Shown here piece after piece: positions 6,411-14,424 of a stretch of DNA of 64,000 nt. Origin of the DNA: an uncultured Prevotellaceae bacterium (GTDB lineage Bacteria; Bacteroidota; Bacteroidia; Bacteroidales; Muribaculaceae); assembly GCA_900320055.1 (NCBI GenBank), contig ONQS01000010.1, forward strand, positions 41,266 through 105,265, read 5' to 3'. The notes below the pieces were generated by a model. It was not told where the DNA came from, did no database searches, and saw nothing but the letters and a program-made list of their open reading frames with translations. The position numbers and the translations under genes were made by a program. Every line of letters begins with the position of its first letter. Position 1 is the stretch's first letter.

Positions 6411-8852
6411 ATGCAACAAATAATCCAAGAAGATCTGGCTGCAAAAAATGCCGCCATCGAAAAGAAGAAAAAACGCGCACGTACCGGCATTAAGTGGGAC
6501 CGCCTGTTTATGGCCTGTGCCTACAACTGGTATTGGTTCATCCTGTCGATGATTGTCTGCGCAAGTATTGCCTATCTGTATGCCAAGACCCAGCCCCAGT
6601 ACTTTATCGCTAGGTCTTCTATCCTGATCCGTTCCAAGGACAGCGCCCAAGGCACACCGTCGATGACATTCAGCGACCTGGGCCTGAACACGGTTAACTA
6701 CATCCCCAACGAGCCCTACAAACTGCGTTCTTCCAGAGTCATGGAAATCGTTGTCAATTCGTTGGGACTCAATGTTCAGTACTACGGACATATGTTCCTG
6801 CGCGATGTCAACATCTACAAGAACACGCCAGTCCAGGTCACCCCGCTCAAGGAAGTGACCCGCGGCTTCTCGATGACCATCGTGCCCAAGAGCAACGATG
6901 AGTTTGAGTTCAGAGTCAATGACGGCGATTGGAAGAAAGCGCACTTTGGCAACAAGGTGAGCACCGATTTTGGTCCCGTTGCCATCACCAAGACCAAGAA
7001 GTTTGGCGAGAACTTTATCGACTACACCGTCATTGTCAACATCACCAACCCCTCGAGCATGGCCCGCTCGCTGGCGTCATCGCTCATGGTCGAGAATGCC
7101 GACCAACACAGTGATGTGCTCAACCTCGCCATCCGCGGCCAGAACGCCGAAATGTGCGCCGACATCCTCAATGCCCTGGTAGTGGCATATAACCAAGAGG
7201 GTATCAACGATATGAACCAGGTGGCCCGCAACACCGAGGCGTTTATCGCCGAGCGCGTTGCCGATCTGTCAAAGGACCTGAGTGGCGTGGACAACGAGGT
7301 GGCAGTGCTGACCGCCGGCTCAGTCAACTCACGCATGTGGGGCAGCGAGGGCGTCGCGATGGCACAGATCAACAACAACGAGGATGTGACACTGGAAATC
7401 AACCTGGCTTCTCAGATTCGCCGCTTCATCGCCAATATGGGTAATGGCGAGTTGATTCCCGCCAACACGGGTATGAACAACGCTGGTATCATGAACCAGA
7501 TCCAGCAATACAACGAGGCCATGCAGGAGTATCAGAAGATTGCCGCTACCTCGAGTTCGGAGAACCCCGTCATGAAGGAACTCATCAACTCACTGGCTAG
7601 CCAGAAGAAAACGATTCTGGCCAGCCTTGATAACTACATGGGATCACTTCGCACCCGTCAGGGTCAGGCACAACGCCTGCAGAACCATGCTCAGAGCAGC
7701 ATGACGGCCAACCCGTCGCATGAGAAGGCCATCACCGAGGTTACCCGTCAGCAGAAAATCAAGGAGCAACTGTACCTCTACCTGCTGAACAAGCGTGAGG
7801 AGAACGCCCTGCAGATGGTCATCACCGAGCCCAACGCCAAGGTGATGGAACCTGCCATCCCCAACCCTGCTCCCGTTACCGCACCGCTGACGCGTATCGT
7901 GCTCACCGGTATGATTATCGGTCTGCTGATTCCCGCGTTTATCCTGTATGGTGTATTCTGGTACTTCTCACTTGACAAGACAATCCACACCCGCCGCGAG
8001 ATTGAGGAAGTGTGCGACATTCCCATCTTGGGTGAGTTGCCCGCCAAGAAGAGCAACGTCACCGGTGAGATTGTTGTTAACGAGACCTCTAACGACCGCA
8101 TGAACGAGGCCTTCCGCATCGTCAGGAGCAACCTTGACTTTGTCACCGATCAGAACAAGCCCGAAGGCGAGGCGACCGTGATCCAGTTTACCTCGACCAT
8201 GTCTGGTGAAGGTAAGAGTTTCGTGGCCGTCAATCTGGCATTGTCATATTGCTTCGTGAACAAGAAGGTCATCGTAGTCGACCTCGACTTGCGTAAAGGT
8301 AAGTTCTCAGAGTATGTCGGCGTGCAGGACGGTATCGGCGCATCGGCCTACCTGTCAGGCAAGGTGACCGACATCGACAAGGTGATCCACCACGATGCCT
8401 TGCACGAAGGCTTCGACATCATCAGTGTCGGTGCCATTCCTCCCAACCCCACTGCTCTGTTGCTGAGCGAGAACATGAACAAGATGGTCGAGGAATTGAA
8501 GAAACGCTACGACTTCGTCATCCTCGATACCGTGCCGTTCAACCTGATTGCCGACGCCGCTGTTGTCAACCGCCACGTTGACCTGACCATCTACGTCGTG
8601 CGCGACGGCAGGGTTGAGCAGACGTTCATGTACGAACTCGAGCGCCTGTCCGAGGAAGGCAAGATCAAGAACTTGACCATCCTTGTCAACGACATCAAGG
8701 TGAGCAAGACCCGCTACAACTACTCCTATGCCTACGGTTATGGTAAGGGCTATGGTTATGGTTACGGTTACGGCTATGGCTACGGCTACGGTGGTGACAG
8801 TGGCGGCTATTATGTTGACGACACTCCCAAGGAGAAACCCACCAAGGGATAA
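6411..8852 (+). CDS. Wzc-type polysaccharide chain-length protein and tyrosine kinase
   Basis: This 813-residue inner-membrane protein controls polymerisation and export of a capsule or exopolysaccharide. Membrane helices near residues 38-58 and 495-520 flank a long periplasmic Wzz-type domain. The cytoplasmic BY-kinase domain has Walker A (TSTMSGEGKSF, about residue 597), Walker A' (VIVVDLDLRKG) and a Walker B-like VILDTVPF near 705. The C-terminus is a run of alternating Gly and Tyr from about 766, with some 14 tyrosines as autophosphorylation sites. A Wza-type outer-membrane export gene normally precedes wzc but is missing here. The UDP-glucose dehydrogenase gene follows 22 nt later and is probably cotranscribed. 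Confidence 0.9.
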   Translation: MQQIIQEDLAAKNAAIEKKKKRARTGIKWDRLFMACAYNWYWFILSMIVCASIAYLYAKTQPQYFIARSSILIRSKDSAQGTPSMTFSDLGLNTVNYIPNEPYKLRSSRVMEIVVNSLGLNVQYYGHMFLRDVNIYKNTPVQVTPLKEVTRGFSMTIVPKSNDEFEFRVNDGDWKKAHFGNKVSTDFGPVAITKTKKFGENFIDYTVIVNITNPSSMARSLASSLMVENADQHSDVLNLAIRGQNAEMCADILNALVVAYNQEGINDMNQVARNTEAFIAERVADLSKDLSGVDNEVAVLTAGSVNSRMWGSEGVAMAQINNNEDVTLEINLASQIRRFIANMGNGELIPANTGMNNAGIMNQIQQYNEAMQEYQKIAATSSSENPVMKELINSLASQKKTILASLDNYMGSLRTRQGQAQRLQNHAQSSMTANPSHEKAITEVTRQQKIKEQLYLYLLNKREENALQMVITEPNAKVMEPAIPNPAPVTAPLTRIVLTGMIIGLLIPAFILYGVFWYFSLDKTIHTRREIEEVCDIPILGELPAKKSNVTGEIVVNETSNDRMNEAFRIVRSNLDFVTDQNKPEGEATVIQFTSTMSGEGKSFVAVNLALSYCFVNKKVIVVDLDLRKGKFSEYVGVQDGIGASAYLSGKVTDIDKVIHHDALHEGFDIISVGAIPPNPTALLLSENMNKMVEELKKRYDFVILDTVPFNLIADAAVVNRHVDLTIYVVRDGRVEQTFMYELERLSEEGKIKNLTILVNDIKVSKTRYNYSYAYGYGKGYGYGYGYGYGYGYGGDSGGYYVDDTPKEKPTKG

Positions 8853-8874
8853 ATAACAAAAACAATTACGACAC

Positions 8875-10194
8875 ATGAAGATCGCGGTTGTAGGAACCGG
8901 ATATGTCGGACTAGTCACGGGCACCTGTTTCAGCGAAATGGGTGTCCATGTGACATGTATAGACGTGGATAAGCGCAAGATCGACGCGCTCAACCAAGGC
9001 ATCATTCCCATCTATGAGCCCGGGCTGGAGACTCTCGTACACAAGAACATGAAGTCGGGCCGTCTGCACTTCACCACCCGGCTTGAAGACGTTCTTGACG
9101 ATGTGAATATCGTCTTCAGCGCCGTGGGCACCCCACCCGACGAAGACGGCAGTGCCGACTTGAAATATGTGCTGGAGGTGGCCCGCACCATCGGCCAACA
9201 CCTCAATCACTACATTGTGGTGGTCACTAAGAGCACCGTGCCCGTCGGCACCGCCCGCAAGGTTAAAGATGCCATACAGCAGGAATTGGACCGCCGAGGA
9301 GCGCAGGTTGAGTTTGACGTGGCCAGCAATCCAGAGTTCCTCAAGGAGGGAAATGCCGTGAAGGACTTTATGAGTCCCGACCGCGTGGTTGTGGGCGTTG
9401 AGAGTGACCGAGCACGCAAACTGATGGCCAGGCTGTACAAGCCATTTATGATCGTGAGCGATCGACTCATCTTCACCGACATCCCATCGGCCGAAATGAT
9501 CAAGTATGCCGCCAACTCGATGCTAGCGACCCGCATCAGTTTTATGAACGACATTGCCAATCTGTGTGAACTGGTGGGTGCCGACGTGAATATGGTACGC
9601 AAGGGCATCGGCAGCGACACCCGCATCGGCAAGAAATTCCTTTATGCCGGATGCGGCTATGGCGGATCATGCTTCCCCAAGGACGTTAAAGCGCTGATCA
9701 AGACAGCCTCGGACATGGGCTACACGATGCGCGTGCTGCGCGCAGTCGAGGAGGTCAATGCCGAGCAGAAACTGGTGCTGTATCACAAGTTGGTCAAGTA
9801 CTACGGCGATGAGACAGCCATCCAGGGCAAGGCCATCGGCATGTGGGGACTGGCCTTCAAACCCGAGACCGACGATATGCGTGAAGCGCCATCGCTGGTG
9901 CTCATCGACTTGCTGCTCAAGGCTGGCGCCACAGTCAAGGTCTATGACCCCGTTGCCATGGATGAGTGCCGCCGCAGAATCGGCGACAGTGTCACCTACT
10001 GCAAGAACATGTATGAGGCCGCTCAGGACTGCGATGCCCTGATGCTGGTGACCGAATGGAAGGAACTGCGCATGCCCAATATGGAGACCCTGTCACATGC
10101 GATGAAGGGCCGTCTGATTCTGGATGGGCGCAACATTCTCGATGCCGAAGAACTCCAGCAGGCCGGCTTTGAATACCACTGCATCGGCCGGTAA
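8875..10194 (+). CDS. ugd: UDP-glucose 6-dehydrogenase
   Basis: The enzyme oxidises UDP-glucose twice with NAD to give UDP-glucuronate, a precursor for acidic polysaccharides. The 439-residue protein has the N-terminal NAD site VVGTGYVGLVTG, the central NPEFLKEGNAV motif, and the catalytic cysteine (about residue 266) in GCGYGGSCFPKD. The C-terminal UDP-binding domain contains WGLAFKPETDDMREAPS. It is the usual length for the family. Its place directly behind the Wzc-type kinase implies a uronic-acid-containing surface polymer, and such enzymes are often activated by the adjacent tyrosine kinase. The operon ends at the terminator 10222-10260. UDP-ManNAc dehydrogenase is a less likely alternative. 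Confidence 0.9.
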   Translation: MKIAVVGTGYVGLVTGTCFSEMGVHVTCIDVDKRKIDALNQGIIPIYEPGLETLVHKNMKSGRLHFTTRLEDVLDDVNIVFSAVGTPPDEDGSADLKYVLEVARTIGQHLNHYIVVVTKSTVPVGTARKVKDAIQQELDRRGAQVEFDVASNPEFLKEGNAVKDFMSPDRVVVGVESDRARKLMARLYKPFMIVSDRLIFTDIPSAEMIKYAANSMLATRISFMNDIANLCELVGADVNMVRKGIGSDTRIGKKFLYAGCGYGGSCFPKDVKALIKTASDMGYTMRVLRAVEEVNAEQKLVLYHKLVKYYGDETAIQGKAIGMWGLAFKPETDDMREAPSLVLIDLLLKAGATVKVYDPVAMDECRRRIGDSVTYCKNMYEAAQDCDALMLVTEWKELRMPNMETLSHAMKGRLILDGRNILDAEELQQAGFEYHCIGR

Positions 10195-10221
10195 CGCTCC
10201 ACGCATCAATAAACCCATCAA

Positions 10222-10260
10222 ATTAAGGGGCTGTGTCATAATGAGACGCAGCCCCTTAAT
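10222..10260. terminator. Bidirectional terminator between ugd and the endonuclease gene
   Basis: A 16-bp stem with one G-U pair and a 7-nt loop (10238-10244), flanked by A/T runs on both sides. It serves the two converging genes. Confidence 0.8.
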
Positions 10261-10289
10261 CGATCAATCAGGTAAATCTTGATATCAGT

Positions 10290-12599
10290 CTATTTGACCA
10301 CAACCTTGCGCGAGCAGATATCGCCCGCCACCACATAGGTACCTGCAGGCAACTTCACCGTCTGGTCGCCAGGCTTGGATACGGTGGCACGCAATTCCGC
10401 ATCCATATCGTAGATTTCCAAGACCTCTCCGTCGCTCAGATGCTCCACGAGGATGCCACCTGCGGTCGGCACGGCGTCCCACATCATGGACATCGATGAC
10501 GGAGCCGACAGCAGCAGGTCGATCAGTGCAGTCACATCGGTAATGCTGACCGTATGGTCGCCATTGACGTCGGCAGCCGACGGGTCGACCGCAGAACCGC
10601 CATCGTTCAACAGATAGTCGATCAGCGAGGTCACATCGGTAATACTGATGGTTCCGTCACCGTTCACATCGCCCTGCAAGTGAGGCTTGGCAGTAACGGT
10701 ACCATTCACATCGGCATAGGCGCTTGCCTTGCCCGTTGTGGCCGAAACCAAGCCCTCGAAGTCGCCGACAGCGCTTGTAGCAGCCAAGCGTACGTAGAAC
10801 ACTTCTCCTGAGGGATCGAGTGTGAGCGTGCGGCTCCAACTGCGTTTGTCCAGGCTTAACAAGAAGTTGCCCTCAACGCTCAATGTGATGTTCTCGGTAT
10901 TGTTCTCGGAGGTAACCGTTGCCGACACGACTGTCGATTCACCATCCTGCTCAGCGGTAATGGCCGGAATCGAAGTGATGGCAAGCGACGGCTCGGCAGG
11001 CACTACAGGATTGCTCGTGATAGCGATATCATCAATGTTGAGACGCGCTCCAGCGGTTTGCAGGATTTTGAAGCGCACCCGGCCCGTTACATTCACGTTG
11101 AAGATGTACTGTTGCCATGTCGCGTTAGGCTTGCATGTGGCAGCGGGCGTCCAGGTGCTGCCGCCATTGGTGCTGTATTGCAGTTGCAGAGTAGGCGCCG
11201 TCTCACTGCTGCTCCAGTTAGCGGCATAGAAGGTCACCTTGCTGGCGCCATCGTCCAAATCCTCGGCCATCTCGATATAGGAATCCGATGTCTTGCCGAA
11301 GCGGCAACTCAACTTGTCATTACAATTGGCATCGCCACTCCAGATGCCTACATCAGAAGTGTTCCACTTGAAAGCATGGCCCTGAATCGAGGTCGTCGCG
11401 TAACTATCATATCCCGTGCATCCTTCCCATGTCTCAACAACCTCGGTGCCACCAGTCTGTCCGCCAGCGTTGTAGGTAGCGGTAAGGGTGACGTTGCTCG
11501 AGACCTCGGTGCTGGAGATGGTCAGTCGGCCCGTCGCATTGGCAGCGGTGCCGTTATAGGTGACCGTTACACTTGAGCCGGCATTGACAGCAGCGGCCGT
11601 CAGCGTCGCTGGCGACACACTGAAACCCGTACCAGAAACCGAGACTGTAACAGCCTTGGTGAGGTAAACGCCCTTGACGGTGACAGTCTTGCTCACCCCA
11701 GAGCCGGTGTTGGTTCCCACGTTGATGGTCGAGCCATTGGCCGGCGACGAGAGTGTGGGCGTATTGGCCGTGCCGCCATTCCAAGTGTTACCCGTCTGAT
11801 TGCCCCAGAGGTACTCGGCCAATTCGGGATGATCGATAAAGGGGTTACGGTTATGCTGAATGCCATAGACGGCTTCGTTGCGGTTAGACTCGAGGGTGCT
11901 CACCGGATCGTTGCGGTGCCATTCCAGCAACTGGCTTATGGCCCACGGCGTGAGATGCTTGTATGACGAGTTGGTAAACACTGCAGAGCCTTCAGTCTTA
12001 GTCCACGAGCCCACACGATCCATATAGCGCACTACCATATAGAAATAGGTGCGGGCAAAATCTCCCTTATACTCATCGGCAACCTCAAACACCGTTCCCG
12101 AGTATCCGTTATGGGTGCAAGTTCCCAACTTGCCAGTGCCCCAAGTGGTTCCACGATCACAGTCGCCAAAGGGGTAATTACCGCGTTTGCTGTTCACAAA
12201 GCCATCAACGGGATACATGTGATACAAATCTGTATACATGGTGTCAGTCTCACCGTTATTACCGCCCCACCAACTGTTGGGCACCGAGTGCTCACGATTG
12301 TAACAGTTGCCTACGTCACTATATGTTCCGCACTGATCGGTACTGTAAGTGAATTGGGAGTTGGAGTAGCGGTCGATGATGGTTGTACCATTACAGTCCG
12401 TTGTCTTGAACTTTTCCCACAGTTTGTTATAATAGATCATGTAGTGACCCTTAATCTTCTGATGGAGGCTGAGCATCAGTTCCCGATCAGCCTTGCCCAT
12501 AGCGGTGCTGTAATAACCATTGGGGATTGCCGCTGATGACTGAAGGCCGATGAACAGGGCCATAACTATCAACAGCAAGTAGTGCAGATTCTTCTTCAT
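10290..12599 (-). CDS. Secreted endonuclease I family protein with dockerin and T9SS-type tail
   Basis: This 769-residue secreted protein begins with a signal peptide ending near SSAAIPNGYY. The endonuclease I (EndA/NucM) domain covers about residues 25-270 and contains the catalytic motif REHSVPNSWWGG and the metal-site segment SKRGNYPFGDC. A beta-sandwich segment (about 280-385) and a jellyroll-like module (about 390-540) follow. A two-repeat dockerin-type EF-hand unit lies at about 642-700 (GDVNGDGTISITDVTSLID). The last 60 residues, ending GTYVVAGDICSRKVVVK, look like a type IX secretion sorting domain. Extracellular DNA or RNA degradation is the likely role. Having both a dockerin unit and a T9SS tail is unusual. 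Confidence 0.85.
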   Translation of the reverse strand: MKKNLHYLLLIVMALFIGLQSSAAIPNGYYSTAMGKADRELMLSLHQKIKGHYMIYYNKLWEKFKTTDCNGTTIIDRYSNSQFTYSTDQCGTYSDVGNCYNREHSVPNSWWGGNNGETDTMYTDLYHMYPVDGFVNSKRGNYPFGDCDRGTTWGTGKLGTCTHNGYSGTVFEVADEYKGDFARTYFYMVVRYMDRVGSWTKTEGSAVFTNSSYKHLTPWAISQLLEWHRNDPVSTLESNRNEAVYGIQHNRNPFIDHPELAEYLWGNQTGNTWNGGTANTPTLSSPANGSTINVGTNTGSGVSKTVTVKGVYLTKAVTVSVSGTGFSVSPATLTAAAVNAGSSVTVTYNGTAANATGRLTISSTEVSSNVTLTATYNAGGQTGGTEVVETWEGCTGYDSYATTSIQGHAFKWNTSDVGIWSGDANCNDKLSCRFGKTSDSYIEMAEDLDDGASKVTFYAANWSSSETAPTLQLQYSTNGGSTWTPAATCKPNATWQQYIFNVNVTGRVRFKILQTAGARLNIDDIAITSNPVVPAEPSLAITSIPAITAEQDGESTVVSATVTSENNTENITLSVEGNFLLSLDKRSWSRTLTLDPSGEVFYVRLAATSAVGDFEGLVSATTGKASAYADVNGTVTAKPHLQGDVNGDGTISITDVTSLIDYLLNDGGSAVDPSAADVNGDHTVSITDVTALIDLLLSAPSSMSMMWDAVPTAGGILVEHLSDGEVLEIYDMDAELRATVSKPGDQTVKLPAGTYVVAGDICSRKVVVK

Positions 12600-12649
12600 G
12601 ATGAGTTTTGATATAAGAAATAATTGATTTGACGTCGTTTAGAAGGCTG

Positions 12650-12657
12650 CAAAGTTA
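12650..12657 (-). promoter_or_regulatory. -7 element of the endonuclease gene
   Basis: The minus strand reads TAACTTTG, about 50 nt upstream of the ATG at 12599. The -33 position falls inside the first copy of the 63-bp repeat and reads GTTC, a poor match. Confidence 0.5.
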
Positions 12658-12660
12658 GGC

Positions 12661-12792
12661 AAAATTTGCGCAAGTCGAACACAATACCAAATTTATTTGA
12701 GTATTGTTGAGACGAAGCCAAATTTATCTAAAATTTGCGCAAGTCGAACACAATACCAAATTTATTTGAGTATTGTTGAGACGAAGCCAAAT
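12661..12792. repeat. Two direct copies of a 63-bp intergenic repeat
   Basis: Positions 12661-12723 and 12730-12792 are identical 63-bp copies with a 69-bp period. Each copy contains an imperfect hairpin, ACAATAC pairing with GTATTGT and CAAAT with ATTTG, with one bulged A. The copies lie directly upstream of the endonuclease promoter. No coding function is visible. Confidence 0.85.
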
Positions 12793-13010
12793 ATACACAA
12801 ATAAAATTTTGAGTCTATAGTCTCATGATTCTTATTTTTAGAAATTTTGCATAACCTCAATCACCCCCTCCATCGCACCTGTAATGGCTCGAACAGCCAT
12901 ATAATGCGGTATGAAGAGAGATTTTAGTGCTCCAAACAGTCCACAAAAGTGGATAAAATTACCTTTTTAATATTTCTTAACAGATTTTTTTTATTCTAGT
13001 CCATTTTATG
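12793..13010. other. A+T-rich intergenic sequence, nothing recognised
   Basis: This stretch between the direct repeats and the candidate small RNA holds no reading frame of note and no clear hairpin. Its right part is T-rich and may act as an upstream element for the promoter at 13015. Confidence 0.4.
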
Positions 13011-13014
13011 GCAG

Positions 13015-13115
13015 TAATTTTGCAGCACATTTTTAAGGTAATAATTTTTTTCATAAGGTAAAGATTTAAGAGATTGGATTAGACTCGCCGGGATGGCGAG
13101 TCTATTTTCATTTTA
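13015..13115 (+). ncRNA. Candidate small RNA with its own promoter and terminator
   Basis: TAATTTTG at 13015-13022 is a good -7 box, with a T-rich TTTA near 12990 at -33. About 60 nt further on, a perfect 9-bp stem (AGACTCGCC at 13081-13089, GGCGAGTCT at 13095-13103) is followed by ATTTTCATTTT. The unit would give a transcript of about 80 nt ending at this intrinsic terminator. It contains no reading frame of note. No family was recognised; an untranslated relic is the alternative. Confidence 0.45.
13081..13114 (+). terminator. Hairpin terminator of the candidate small RNA
   Basis: A 9-bp perfect stem with a 5-nt GGGAT loop and a T-rich tail. No protein gene ends nearby on the plus strand, which is why a small RNA is proposed. 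Confidence 0.6.
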
Positions 13116-13172
13116 ATCACGTCTATTGTCTTAACCCGATGGGGGGATAGAAGTCCATTTTTCATGTCGCGA

Positions 13173-13204
13173 TTTGGCAGGATGAGAAAAAAGGTGTAAT
13201 TTCG
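13173..13204 (+). promoter_or_regulatory. Promoter of the DUF4369/TlpA-like gene
   Basis: TTTG at 13173-13176, a 20-bp spacer and TAATTTCG at 13197-13204 (one mismatch). The leader would be about 35 nt. Confidence 0.6.
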
Positions 13205-13244
13205 CACGGTTTTTCAATATAGCAATATTCACAACACAGATACA

Positions 13245-14327
13245 ATGAAGAAGATCATCCTGATGATGGTTGCCATAGCCCTGCTGACGGCATGTGACGG
13301 CAACAAATTTCAAGTCGAAGGCACTGTGGAGGGCGCCAACGACTCTACGACCCTGATTCTCGAGCAATCGAGCAATGGCGAGTGGTTCATCCTTGACTCG
13401 GTGAAGGTGGACAAGAACGGACACTTCAGCGTAAGCGCTCCCGCTCCCGAAGTTCCCAACATCTTCCAGTTGAGACTGGGAGGCCAGACCATCTGTTTTC
13501 CCATCGACAGCCTGGATCACCTGACCATCAAGAGCAACCTGGCCAACTTTGGCAGTGATTACACCATCAGCGGCAGCGAGCACGCCGAGCAGGTCATGAA
13601 GATAGACAAAGAGGCGATGCAATTGGCTGGCGGCAAGGGCACTGCTGCCCAACTCCAGTCGTGGAAAGACCAATTGGCTCGCCAGATCGTTGCCGACCCG
13701 AGCGGTATCGTGGCCTACTACACTATCAACAAGTATATCGACGGCAAGCCGCTGTTTGATCCCACCAACGACAACGACCTGCGCATCATCGGAGCCGTAG
13801 CCAACGCGTTCAACTCGTTCCGTCCCGATGATCCCCGCACAGACTATCTGGTCAATCTGCTGCTGAACGGGCAGCGCCGTCGCCGCGCGATGAGCGCCCC
13901 GAGCGACACCGTCTATGCCGACGTGGCCAGCATCATTGACATCAAGTTGCAGGACTACGACGGCAAGGAGTACAGCCTGTCGAAAGTGGCAGCCGACAAC
14001 CGCGTCGTCCTGCTCGACTTCACGGCCTACACAATCGACATCTCGCCCCGCCTGAACAAACTGCTCAACGACATCTACCAGCAGTATCACAGCCGCGGCC
14101 TGACCATCTATCAGGTGAGTGTTGACCAGGACAACGTCGCCTGGCGCCAATCGGCACAGAACCTGCCTTGGATCACCGTGTTTGATCCCCTCAGCATCAA
14201 TTCCCAGAATGTGGGCGCCTATAACGTAACAGGCATTCCCACCACATTCATCATCAAGAACGGTGAAATCGTGGAGCGTGTCGAGGACGCCTCGCAGTTG
14301 AAGACTGCCGTTGCCAAGTATATGTGA
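13245..14327 (+). CDS. DUF4369/TlpA-like thioredoxin-fold lipoprotein lacking CxxC
   Basis: A 360-residue lipoprotein (LLTACDGN, lipid-bearing Cys near residue 17). Residues about 22-130 form a DUF4369-type beta domain (FQVEGTVEGANDSTTLIL). After a helical linker, residues about 220-360 match the TlpA/AhpC-TSA thioredoxin fold, with the cis-proline motif GIPTTF in place. The WCxxC active site that should follow LLDF is replaced by TAYTIDIS, so no redox cysteine remains. Family members are periplasmic thiol-disulfide reductases. This one is either non-catalytic or a binding or scaffold protein. It is transcribed alone and shares the terminator at 14353-14398 with the converging glycosyltransferase. 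Confidence 0.8.
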   Translation: MKKIILMMVAIALLTACDGNKFQVEGTVEGANDSTTLILEQSSNGEWFILDSVKVDKNGHFSVSAPAPEVPNIFQLRLGGQTICFPIDSLDHLTIKSNLANFGSDYTISGSEHAEQVMKIDKEAMQLAGGKGTAAQLQSWKDQLARQIVADPSGIVAYYTINKYIDGKPLFDPTNDNDLRIIGAVANAFNSFRPDDPRTDYLVNLLLNGQRRRRAMSAPSDTVYADVASIIDIKLQDYDGKEYSLSKVAADNRVVLLDFTAYTIDISPRLNKLLNDIYQQYHSRGLTIYQVSVDQDNVAWRQSAQNLPWITVFDPLSINSQNVGAYNVTGIPTTFIIKNGEIVERVEDASQLKTAVAKYM

Positions 14328-14352
14328 TCGGCAGGCATAGCAACCGGAATAA

Positions 14353-14398
14353 AATGCCGGCAGCAGAATGTTGATAAATCCATTCTGCTGCCGGTATT
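14353..14398. terminator. Bidirectional terminator
   Basis: A stem of about 18 bp (core CCGGCAGCAGAATG and its complement) with a 10-nt A/T loop lies between two converging genes. A- and T-rich flanks suit both directions. Confidence 0.8.
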
Positions 14399-14424
14399 GT
14401 TATTAATATCCTGCTCTGGCGCTG

